This document shows, piece after piece, positions 1 through 6,073 of a DNA stretch of 10,832 bases. Origin of the DNA: Actinomycetes bacterium (GTDB lineage Bacteria > Actinomycetota > Actinomycetes > Prado026). Position numbers and translations under genes: made by a program. The stretch lies in contig JALOLN010000062.1 of the NCBI GenBank assembly GCA_025455945.1, forward strand, positions 1-10,832, written 5' to 3'. The stretch's first letter is position 1. Every line of letters starts with the position of its first letter. The notes under the pieces are model-generated. The model saw nothing but the letters and a program-made list of their open reading frames with translations, was not told where the DNA came from and searched no databases.

Positions 1-1
1 C

Positions 2-298
2 GAGCGCGGCGATGGGGAGATCGCGATGCGGGTGTTCGAGCGCGGCGTCGGCGAGACGCTGTCCTGCGGGACGGGAGCCTGCGCGGCCTACGCCGTGGCT
101 CGCCGCCGGGCCCGCGCCGCCGGCACCGACCGGCCGGGGCCGTGGACCGTCGACGTCCCGGGCGGTCGGCTCGGCCTCGACGACGACAGCGACGGCGGTG
201 TCGTCCTCACCGGCCCCGCTGAGCTGGTCGCCGCCGGGGAGCTGCGCCCCGACTGGCTGGCCGCCCGGCGGGCCGTGACCCCCGGAGCGTCCCGGTGA
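2..298 (+). CDS. dapF: Diaminopimelate epimerase, C-terminal part (5' end outside window)
   Basis: DapF interconverts LL- and meso-diaminopimelate in the cytoplasm, the last steps towards lysine and the peptidoglycan cross-link residue. The reading frame is open from base 2 and shows the family's second active-site block, ERGVGETLSCGTGAC. The catalytic Cys codon is at 65-67. After it comes the usual VDVPGGRL strand and LTGPAELVAAGEL close to the C terminus. The first half, carrying the other catalytic Cys, lies upstream of the window. The stop TGA (296-298) overlaps the GTG start of the next gene by 4 nt, so the two are probably translationally coupled. The motif makes the assignment firm. 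This is a core chromosomal gene and places the catabolic cluster on the chromosome. Confidence 0.95.
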   Translation, partial: ERGDGEIAMRVFERGVGETLSCGTGACAAYAVARRRARAAGTDRPGPWTVDVPGGRLGLDDDSDGGVVLTGPAELVAAGELRPDWLAARRAVTPGASR

Positions 299-1044
299 CC
301 GCCGCCGACACCGGGTTCGCCACCTCGGTCAAGGGCCCCATCGGCCGGCTCGGGGGGGCGTTCATGATGTCCCGGTACGCCAAGGCGGCCGCCGTCCAGC
401 ACGGGCTCACCGCCGACGTGTGGTCGGCGTACTTCGTGGGCCGCTGCGGGGTCCTCGGCGACGTCGACGCCGACGTGGTCACGGCCGCGGCGGCCTTCTA
501 CCCTGCGGACGTCGTCCGGCTGGCCTGGGACGCCGGGCGTGGGGCGGTGCCGCCCGCTGCGGCCGCCGCCCGCTACGCGCAGGCCTGCCAGGAATGGGGC
601 CGGGCGCGGCTCGCCGGGCTGGCCGGCGCCGGGCGGCTCGCCGATCTCGCCGAGCTGGTCGCCGACGGCGCCGAGGTCACCGGCCTGCCGCTGTTCGCCG
701 GCTGGCGGGCGATGCCGCGGCCCGCCGACCCGGAGGGCCGGGCCGCCCAGGCGCTGCACGTGCTGCGCGAGCACCGTGGCGGCCTGCACGCCCTCGCTGT
801 CGTCGCGGTCGGGCTGTCCCCGCGGCAGGCGGTGCTCGCCGGGTCGGGAGGGGAGGCCAACGCCCGCTTCTTCGGCTGGCCCGGGCCGTACGAGGACGTC
901 TCGCACCTGGCCGGGCTGCGCACGGCGGCCGAGGACCTCACCGACCGGCTGGTTGCCCCGGCCTTCGAGGTGCTCGACCGGGACGAGCAGGCTGAGCTCG
1001 CCGGCCTGCTGGAGGCGGCGGTCCGGCAGGTCAGCGCGGGCTGA
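295..1044 (+). CDS. SCO6745-family helix-turn-helix-like protein
   Basis: This 249-residue protein has no signal peptide or membrane segment. Its N-terminal half has the pattern of the actinobacterial SCO6745 family (HTH_67-type): VWSAYFVGRCGVLGDVDADVVTAAAAFY, split here around residues 42-69 as an aromatic/GR motif, then PLG-like turn, then the VVTA..FY segment. The C-terminal half carries the family's second conserved block, HALAVVAVGLSPRQAVLAGSGG, a likely helix-turn-helix. Family members are mostly uncharacterised, so the role is unknown; DNA binding is inferred only from the fold name. The GTG start at 295 has GGAG seven bases upstream and overlaps the dapF stop. The 3' end overlaps that of the minus-strand gene by 14 nt, with both stop codons inside the overlap. 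The family call is from remembered pattern and not from a search. Confidence 0.65.
   Translation: MTAADTGFATSVKGPIGRLGGAFMMSRYAKAAAVQHGLTADVWSAYFVGRCGVLGDVDADVVTAAAAFYPADVVRLAWDAGRGAVPPAAAAARYAQACQEWGRARLAGLAGAGRLADLAELVADGAEVTGLPLFAGWRAMPRPADPEGRAAQALHVLREHRGGLHALAVVAVGLSPRQAVLAGSGGEANARFFGWPGPYEDVSHLAGLRTAAEDLTDRLVAPAFEVLDRDEQAELAGLLEAAVRQVSAG
1031..1044. other. Convergent 14-nt gene overlap forming a small palindrome
   Basis: The stops of the plus-strand SCO6745-type gene (TGA 1042-1044) and the minus-strand ATP-grasp gene (TGA 1033-1031) face each other. The shared bases read tcagc-gcgg-gctga, a perfect 5-bp stem with a 4-nt loop. A second short stem (cgggc at 1037-1041 with gcccg at 1048-1052) is an alternative fold. 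There is no space for a conventional intergenic terminator and no T-tract on either side. This could be a weak bidirectional terminator; three of the five base pairs follow automatically from two facing TGA stops. Confidence 0.4.
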
Positions 1045-1894
1045 GCCGCCCGGTCATCGGCCGGCCCTGCAGGACCAGGACCTCCGCCGAGTCGGCCGCG
1101 AGCGCCCACTCGACGTCAGCCGGGCACCCGAGGACGTCCTCCACCCGCAGCGCCTGGCCGGCGACGGCGGCTGCCTCTGCGTCGTTGAGGACCGACCGGT
1201 CCGCTCCGGCTGGGTCGACCCGCCGCTCCCGCACCTCGCCGTCGGCCACCACGAGGACCAGGTCGCGGCGGCCCGGCCGGCGCCACCGGGTCCGCCCGTC
1301 CGCACGGCCGACCTCGAGGTGCTCCGGCACGACTCGGCCCTCGGCCGCCGGCGCCCCGAGCCCCGGGGTGGCCTCGACGACGACCACCTCGGGGTCGCCG
1401 CTCACCGGGTGCCGGGTCATCGCGACCCCGGCGGCGCGCGCCGGCACCAGCACCTGGACGACGACCGCGACCGCGGCGCCCGCCGGCCCGCCGTGGCGGC
1501 GCAGGTACTGCTTCAGCGCCGGGCCGGACCCGCTGTCCCAGCACCGGGCCACCGCCGCCAGCACGTCGGGCACGCCGCGGACGCCGAGCTCGGTGCGCAG
1601 CAGCCCGGCCGCGCTGGCCCGTTCGGAGTCCTCCGACACCCCCGAGCTGCGGACGGCGACCAGCGGGTCGGCGCCGAGCGCGGCGTAGCCGGCGGCCACC
1701 GCCGCCGCGACCTCCGCGGGCACCGCCGCCCCCAGCGGCCGATCGAGCGAGGCCGCGCTGACCACGACGAACCCCGCCGGCACGGGCAGCCCCGCCGCCC
1801 GGAGCCGCACCAGGGCAGCGCCCTTCCCCCCGGCGACGGCGCGGTCGGCCGCCGCGGGGTCGTCCAGGCTGCGGACCCAGGGGGAGCTGCTCAC
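1031..1894 (-). CDS. PEP synthase-like ATP-grasp (PPDK_N) subunit of a split phosphotransferase
   Basis: This 287-residue cytoplasmic protein matches only the N-terminal nucleotide-binding domain of PEP synthase. Visible motifs in order are GGKGAAL (22-28), VRSSGVSEDS (81-90) followed by ERASAAG, the VVQVLVPARAAGVAMT strand pair (145-160) with HPVSGD (162-167), TPGLGAPAAEG (176-186), DVEWA (260-264) and LQGRP (275-279). All are the standard ATP-grasp signatures. In this family ATP is split to AMP and phosphate while a pyrophosphoryl or phosphoryl group goes to a His on a swivel domain; here that His is on the partner protein just upstream. The GTG start at 1894 overlaps the partner's TGA by 4 nt (GTGA) with no good Shine-Dalgarno, so translational coupling is likely. 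There is no swivel or PEP-binding domain. The closest known arrangements are the ATP-grasp subunit of phenylphosphate synthase and CreI or CreH of 4-cresol catabolism. The domain is certain; the substrate is inferred. Confidence 0.85.
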   Translation of the reverse strand: MSSSPWVRSLDDPAAADRAVAGGKGAALVRLRAAGLPVPAGFVVVSAASLDRPLGAAVPAEVAAAVAAGYAALGADPLVAVRSSGVSEDSERASAAGLLRTELGVRGVPDVLAAVARCWDSGSGPALKQYLRRHGGPAGAAVAVVVQVLVPARAAGVAMTRHPVSGDPEVVVVEATPGLGAPAAEGRVVPEHLEVGRADGRTRWRRPGRRDLVLVVADGEVRERRVDPAGADRSVLNDAEAAAVAGQALRVEDVLGCPADVEWALAADSAEVLVLQGRPMTGRLSPR

Positions 1895-3585
1895 GCCGCA
1901 GGCCCCGCACGGGGTGCTCGGGCCAGCACGCGGACCGTCCCGGCGGTGCCGTCGACCCGGACCACGTCGCCGGTGCGGATCGTCCGGGTGGCGGTCCCCA
2001 CTGCGCACACGCAGGGCAGCCCGTACTCCCGGCTGATGATCGCCGCGTGGGTGAGCATCCCGCCCGCGTCGCAGACGCAGCCGGCCAGCCGGTCGAAGAC
2101 CGGCGTCCAGCTCGGCGAGGTCGCCTCGCACACCAGAACCTCGCCGGGGCGCACCTCGGCCAGCTCCGCCGCGGTGCGCAGCAGCCGGGCCGGTCCGGTG
2201 GCCGTCCCCCCGGAGACGCCCAAGCCGGTGAGGAGCGTCAGGTCGGCCGCCGCGTCGCCGGGCGGGCGCCCGGCCGAGGCGCCGAGGATCTCGTCGAGGA
2301 CGACGTCGACGACCGCCGGGCCCGACCCGAGCACGGCCGGCAGCTCGGCCCGCCGGCCCCGCCAGCCGGCGAGGTAGTCGCGCCGGGCGCCGGCCAGCGG
2401 CGCCAGGTCCGCCCAGGACGCCGCACCGGCGAGCACGGCGTCGACCTCGGGGGCCGTCAGGAGCAGCACGTCGTCGCGGGCGGGGGTGCGCCAGTGCGCG
2501 GCGAGGGCGAGCGCCACCCGGCGCACCGGCAGGTGCACGCGCAGGTCGATGAGCGCGTTGTGCTCCTCGTTCCACCACGCCACGTCGGCCCGCTGGACGT
2601 CGACGAGCGCGGGCTCCAGGCGCCGCCGCGCCGCCGGGCTCAGCGTGTCGAGCACCTGCTGGGACCGCTGGTCGGCCGGCACCGGCGGCTGGCCCGGACC
2701 GCACTCGAGCGTGGCCCGGACGAGGGCCAGCGGGATCTCCGGGTCCTCGGCCCACGACGGTGCGGTGAGGTCGCTGAGCGCGTCCGAACGCTGCCCGTGG
2801 ACGGCGAGCACGGCGTCCAGCCCGGCCAGCCACCCGGCCGCCTCCGGGCGCCCGCGCAGCGCGGGCAGGACCCTCCCCGGGGGGGCCGCGCGGACCACGT
2901 CGGCCAGGCCGGCCGGCCCGGCCGCGGCGGCGAGCTCGGCCAGCGCCCGATCGGCGGCGCGGATGAGCGTGTCGGCGGTGCCCAGTAGCGCCACCGCGTC
3001 CACCTCCGCCAGCCCCACGTCGCGGCACGCGGCGAGGAAGCGCTGCTGCAGGGCGAACAGCCGGTACATGACCCGGAAGTGGATCTGCCAGGCCCGCCGG
3101 TGCAGCCGCCGGGCGGCCCCGAGGTACGTGGCGACCTGCGCTGCCGACGACGCGGCGAGGTCGACGGCGTCGAGCCGTGCGTAGCCGGCCAGCAGCTCGG
3201 CGCTGTGCTGCCCCCACTCCCCGGGGAACCGGGCGGGGTAGCGGTCCAGCTCCTCGGCTGCGGCCGCCCGGTGATCAGGGTCGGGTTCCGGGGCGGGGCA
3301 GGGGCCGAGGACGACGTGCGGGCCCACCAGCCGTGCGGCGAACCCGCCGCCCACGCCCACCGGGAGCTCGTGCGCGGCGGCCTGGCTCGCGGTGCCGATG
3401 TCGTCGACCAGCGGGAGCGCGAGCGGGACCAGCGGCCGCGGGTGGTGGAAGTCGAGGAACCAGCGCCGGTCGAGGTCGGTCGGACGCAGCGGACGCAGGT
3501 GGTCCAGGCCGTCCGCAGCAGCGCCGGACGGCGCCGGGACGCCGGGGAAGCCCGGCTCCTGCCACCACGCTGCGGTCGTCGGCAC
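1891..3585 (-). CDS. PEP-utilising swivel-domain protein, phosphoryl-transfer subunit of a split phosphotransferase
   Basis: The product has 564 residues from the GTG start. The last ~115 residues form the PEP-utiliser mobile domain: GLGVSGGTATGPARLL at about 455-469, VCEATSPSWTPVF, then GGMLTHAAIISREYGLPCV, in which His513 is the phosphorylated residue. The first ~445 residues match no domain I recognise. They hold a helical middle region and a conspicuous WWNEEHNALID motif (about 337-347), and may bind the acceptor. The PEP/pyruvate-binding barrel of PEP synthase is absent, so PEP formation is unlikely. The partner ATP-grasp subunit follows with a 4-nt overlap. The pair resembles phenylphosphate synthase and CreHI, which phosphorylate phenols. 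I chose GTG 3585 because GGAGG (3593-3597) is 7 nt upstream; ATG 3591, in frame, has only 1 nt of spacing but would add two residues. A strong hairpin ends just before this Shine-Dalgarno sequence. An alternative reading is a rifampin-phosphotransferase-like antibiotic kinase, but that is normally one polypeptide. Confidence 0.8.
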   Translation of the reverse strand: MPTTAAWWQEPGFPGVPAPSGAAADGLDHLRPLRPTDLDRRWFLDFHHPRPLVPLALPLVDDIGTASQAAAHELPVGVGGGFAARLVGPHVVLGPCPAPEPDPDHRAAAAEELDRYPARFPGEWGQHSAELLAGYARLDAVDLAASSAAQVATYLGAARRLHRRAWQIHFRVMYRLFALQQRFLAACRDVGLAEVDAVALLGTADTLIRAADRALAELAAAAGPAGLADVVRAAPPGRVLPALRGRPEAAGWLAGLDAVLAVHGQRSDALSDLTAPSWAEDPEIPLALVRATLECGPGQPPVPADQRSQQVLDTLSPAARRRLEPALVDVQRADVAWWNEEHNALIDLRVHLPVRRVALALAAHWRTPARDDVLLLTAPEVDAVLAGAASWADLAPLAGARRDYLAGWRGRRAELPAVLGSGPAVVDVVLDEILGASAGRPPGDAAADLTLLTGLGVSGGTATGPARLLRTAAELAEVRPGEVLVCEATSPSWTPVFDRLAGCVCDAGGMLTHAAIISREYGLPCVCAVGTATRTIRTGDVVRVDGTAGTVRVLARAPRAGPAA

Positions 3586-3592
3586 GCCCATC

Positions 3593-3597
3593 CCTCC
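3593..3597 (-). promoter_or_regulatory. Shine-Dalgarno site deciding the swivel-protein start
   Basis: GGAGG on the minus strand lies 7 nt before GTG 3585 and 1 nt before ATG 3591. The spacing favours the GTG. The site begins one base after the 3' arm of the 3599-3636 hairpin, so folding of that stem leaves it exposed at the foot of the stem. Confidence 0.6.
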
Positions 3598-3598
3598 A

Positions 3599-3636
3599 CC
3601 GTCCCGGGTCTGGCCATCCTGCCGGACCCGGGACGG
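3599..3636 (-). terminator. Strong hairpin between dmpC and the phosphotransferase pair
   Basis: The arms ccgtcccgggtc (3599-3610) and gacccgggacgg (3625-3636) are perfect 12-bp reverse complements. On the minus-strand RNA the stem continues after one C-A mismatch with three more G-C pairs, closing a 6-nt loop, AGGATG. It begins 18 nt after the dmpC stop codon and ends one base before the Shine-Dalgarno sequence of the next gene. No T-run follows, which is common for hairpin terminators in GC-rich actinobacteria but leaves the mechanism open: partial terminator, 3'-end stabiliser of the dmp message, or translational control element. The inverted repeat is seen directly; the function is inferred. 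Confidence 0.6.
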
Positions 3637-3654
3637 CGGCGGGGCAGACCGCGG

Positions 3655-5088
3655 TCAGGCCCCGTCGACCTGCATGACGACGGCCTTCGGCTCGGTGAAG
3701 AACTCCCGGCTGAACGAGCCGCCCTCCCGCCCGACTCCGGAGTCGCCCATCCCGCCGAAGGGGGCGCGCAGGTCGCGGATGAAGAAGCAGTTCACCCACA
3801 CCGTGCCGGCCTTCAGCGCCGCCGCCACGCGGTGCGCGCGGCTGAGGTTCTCCGTGAACAGCATCGCGTTGAGCCCGTACCGGGTGTCGTTCGCCATGGC
3901 GACGGCGTCCGCCTCGGAGTCGAACGGCGCGACGACGACGACCGGGCCGAAGATCTCCTCGCGGCACACCCGGGCGGCGGCCGGGGCGTCGACGATGATC
4001 GTGGGCTTGACGAACCAGCCCTCGCCGAGCCCGCCGGTGAGGATCTTGCCGCCGTCGGCCTCGACGCCATCGATGTACCCCTTGACCTTGCCGAAGTGCT
4101 CCTCGCTGGCCAGCGGCCCGAACTCGGTCGCCGGGTCCTTGGGGTCACCGATCCGCAGCGCCTCCGCCGCGGCCACGAACCGGTCGAGGAACTCGTCGTA
4201 GACCTCCCGCTGGACGAACAGCCGGCTGCCGGCCAGGCAGACCTGCCCGGCGTTGCGGAAGATGGCCTGCACGGCCCAGTGGACGGCGTTGTCCATCGCG
4301 GCGTCGGCGAAGACGAGGTTGGCCCCCTTGCCACCGAGCTCCAGGCTCACCGGGCACAGCCGCCCGGCGGCCACCTTCCCGATGATCCGGCCCGTCCCGG
4401 ACTCGCCGGTGAACGTGATCCGGTCGACGTCGAGGTTCTCGGTGAGCTCCGCGCCGGCCGAGTCCGGGCCGTAGCCCTGGACCACGTTGAGGACACCCGG
4501 CGGCAGGCCGGCCTCGATGGCCAGCCGGCCGAGGACCGCCCCGGAGACGGGGGTGTCCTCCGCCGGCTTCAGCACGACGGTGTTGCCCCAGGCCAGCGCC
4601 GGGGCGACCTTCCACGTCTCGAGCATCAGCGGGAAGTTCCACGGGGCGATCGCCGAGACCACCCCGGCCGGGTCGAACCGGCTGTAGGCGTGGTGCCCGC
4701 TGTCCATCGGGTACGCCTCGGCCGCGGAGATCCGGGCGTGGTCGGCGAAGAACCGGAAGTTCCACGCCGAGCGGGCCACGTCGTGGTGCGCCTGGGTGGT
4801 CGGCTTGCCCATGTCCCGGGTGTCGGCGCCGGCGAGCTCGTCGGCGTGCTGCTCCATGAGGGCGGCCAGCCGGTGGATGAGCGACTGCCGCTTCTCGTAC
4901 CCCATCCGCGGCCAGGGGCCCTCGTCGAAGGCCCGCCGTGCCGCTGCCACCGCACGGGCGGCGTCGGCCCGTCCGCCGAGGGCCACCTGCGCCCAGGGCT
5001 CCCGGGTGAAGGGGTCGACGGTGTGCATCCGGGCGCCGTCGAGCGACTCGACCTCCTGCCCGTCGATGATGTGCCCGTGGAAGTCCAC
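3655..5088 (-). CDS. dmpC: 2-hydroxymuconate semialdehyde dehydrogenase-type aldehyde dehydrogenase
   Basis: NAD-dependent oxidation of 2-hydroxymuconate semialdehyde to 2-hydroxymuconate (4-oxalocrotonate enol) is the first step of the oxidative meta-cleavage branch. The 477-residue protein has full aldehyde-dehydrogenase length. It shows catalytic Asn151 in APWNFPL, Lys174 in VVLKPAE, the FTGESGTG nucleotide loop (226-233), general base Glu250 in LELGGKGA, nucleophile Cys284 in NAGQVCLAGSR, and Glu378 in EEIFGP. The C-terminal WVNCFFIRDLRAPFGG...GREGG block is typical of hydroxymuconate and related semialdehyde dehydrogenases. The GTG start at 5088 has AAGGGG seven bases upstream and lies 3 nt after the dmpI stop. 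Related substrates (aminomuconate or carboxymethyl-hydroxymuconate semialdehyde) cannot be excluded by motif. The adjacent tautomerase, decarboxylase and DmpG-type aldolase, and the lack of a deaminase gene, favour the catechol route. Confidence 0.85.
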   Translation of the reverse strand: MDFHGHIIDGQEVESLDGARMHTVDPFTREPWAQVALGGRADAARAVAAARRAFDEGPWPRMGYEKRQSLIHRLAALMEQHADELAGADTRDMGKPTTQAHHDVARSAWNFRFFADHARISAAEAYPMDSGHHAYSRFDPAGVVSAIAPWNFPLMLETWKVAPALAWGNTVVLKPAEDTPVSGAVLGRLAIEAGLPPGVLNVVQGYGPDSAGAELTENLDVDRITFTGESGTGRIIGKVAAGRLCPVSLELGGKGANLVFADAAMDNAVHWAVQAIFRNAGQVCLAGSRLFVQREVYDEFLDRFVAAAEALRIGDPKDPATEFGPLASEEHFGKVKGYIDGVEADGGKILTGGLGEGWFVKPTIIVDAPAAARVCREEIFGPVVVVAPFDSEADAVAMANDTRYGLNAMLFTENLSRAHRVAAALKAGTVWVNCFFIRDLRAPFGGMGDSGVGREGGSFSREFFTEPKAVVMQVDGA

Positions 5089-5091
5089 GTG

Positions 5092-5289
5092 CTAGCCCCT
5101 TTCCCGCCGCTCGGCGATGGTCACGTCCCCGGCGGCCCAGTGCGTGGGCGGCACCTCGCGGACGACGACACGGACGTTCTCGATCGGGGAGCCCACCGTG
5201 CGGACCACCGCCAGGGTGAGCTCGTGCTGCAGTGCCCTGATCTGCTCGGGGGTCCGCCCCTCGGCGAGGGTGACGTCCACGAACGGCAT
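5092..5289 (-). CDS. dmpI: 4-oxalocrotonate tautomerase family protein
   Basis: This small enzyme (65 codons, 64 residues after Met removal) converts 2-hydroxymuconate to 2-oxo-3-hexenedioate, the substrate of the decarboxylase. The catalytic residues of 4-OT sit at their usual positions counted from the mature N terminus: Pro1 (MPFVDV), Arg11 (LAEGR) and Arg39 (NVRVVV). The residue matching Phe50 of the active-site wall is Trp (THWAAG). Family members act as hexamers of such short chains. AGGAGG lies 5 nt before the ATG; the dmpH stop is 1 nt upstream and dmpC starts 3 nt downstream, so it is inside the operon. Assignment is firm from length, motif and context. Confidence 0.92.
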   Translation of the reverse strand: MPFVDVTLAEGRTPEQIRALQHELTLAVVRTVGSPIENVRVVVREVPPTHWAAGDVTIAERRERG

Positions 5290-5290
5290 G

Positions 5291-6073
5291 TCAGCCTCCT
5301 GAGACGGTGACGGAGCCGAGTGAGGTGAAGTGGGCGGCCACCTTCGCCCCGGGGGACACCGGCACGGCGTCGGTCATGCCGCCGGTGAGCACCAGCCAGC
5401 CCGCCTCGAGCCGCAGGCCTCGCCGGCCCAGGTCGTTCGCGGCCAGGGCCAGCGCCTCCGCCGGGTGCCCCTGGACGGCCGCCCCCGTCGCGGAGTCGAC
5501 GATCGCCCCGCCGACCTCGACGAGCACGGCCTCCAGCGCCAGGTCGAGTCGGTCCGGGGGCAGCCCCATGGCGCCGAGGACGAAGCGGGCCGAGGAGGCG
5601 TTGTCGGCGACGACGTCCGGCAGGGTGAAGCGGAAGTCGCGGTAGCGGCTGTCGATGATCTCCAGCCCGCCGTAGACCCGGTCGACGGCCGCCATCGCCG
5701 TCGCGGCGGTGACCCCCGGGCCGGCCAGCGGCCTGCCCAGGACGAAGGCGATCTCGGGCTCGGCGCGCGGGTGGATGAGCTCGTCCTGCGGGACGGGGGC
5801 CCCGGTCGGCAGCACCATCGCGTCGGTGAGCCAACCGGTCAGCGGCGAGTCCACGCCCATGCGCTGCTGCTTGGCCCGCGAGGTGAGCCCCAGTTTCACC
5901 CCGACGACGCGCTCACCCGCCGCGACCTTGCGGCGCAGCACCTCGTCCTGCACGGCGTAGGCCGTCGCCAGGTCGAGGTCGGGCCACTCGTCGGTGATCG
6001 GCTCGAGGTCCCGGCGGTCGGCCTCGGCGGCCATGAGCACGCCCACGGCGCGCTCGACGTCCCAGCCGGCCAT
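5291..6073 (-). CDS. dmpH: 4-oxalocrotonate decarboxylase
   Basis: The enzyme decarboxylates 2-oxo-3-hexenedioate to 2-hydroxypenta-2,4-dienoate and in known systems works in complex with the DmpE hydratase. The 260-residue protein belongs to the hydratase/decarboxylase family. It shows GVKLGLTSRAK with Lys60, MGVDSPLTGWL, EPEIAF with Glu105 and Glu107, and SRYRDFRFTLPDVVADNASS (142-161). The GLTSRAK and SRY-F-F-L-VVADNASS-RF patterns match the XylI/DmpH decarboxylase better than the hydratase, while its paralogue at 8090-8884 fits the hydratase. The frame stays open to 6637, but the ATG at 6073 overlaps the dmpG stop by one base (TGATG), has GGGGG 7 nt upstream and gives the family's normal length, so it is the start. 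Confidence 0.9.
   Translation of the reverse strand: MAGWDVERAVGVLMAAEADRRDLEPITDEWPDLDLATAYAVQDEVLRRKVAAGERVVGVKLGLTSRAKQQRMGVDSPLTGWLTDAMVLPTGAPVPQDELIHPRAEPEIAFVLGRPLAGPGVTAATAMAAVDRVYGGLEIIDSRYRDFRFTLPDVVADNASSARFVLGAMGLPPDRLDLALEAVLVEVGGAIVDSATGAAVQGHPAEALALAANDLGRRGLRLEAGWLVLTGGMTDAVPVSPGAKVAAHFTSLGSVTVSGG

Noticed and set aside
88..906. 272-codon minus-strand frame opposite dapF and the SCO6745-type gene
   Set aside because: No motif and Gly/Arg/Pro-rich low-information sequence; explained by high GC third positions of the plus-strand genes.
1031..3217. 728-codon minus-strand frame suggesting a fused or much longer ATP-grasp protein
   Set aside because: Only the part after GTG 1894 shows conserved motifs; the rest is the out-of-frame shadow of the swivel gene. 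The swivel-then-ATP-grasp order is also the reverse of single-chain PEP synthase, so this is not a frameshifted fusion.
1031..3585. Rifampin phosphotransferase (antibiotic inactivation) as the role of the pair
   Set aside because: That enzyme is normally one chain with ATP-grasp, acceptor and swivel domains in order; the two-gene layout and aromatic operon context fit phenol phosphorylation better, though this is not excluded.
3079..5310. 743-codon plus-strand open frame opposite the dehydrogenase and swivel genes
   Set aside because: Composition is Arg/Gly/Pro/Asp-rich with no recognisable motif; it mirrors the codon bias of the opposite-strand genes, which have clear catalytic motifs.
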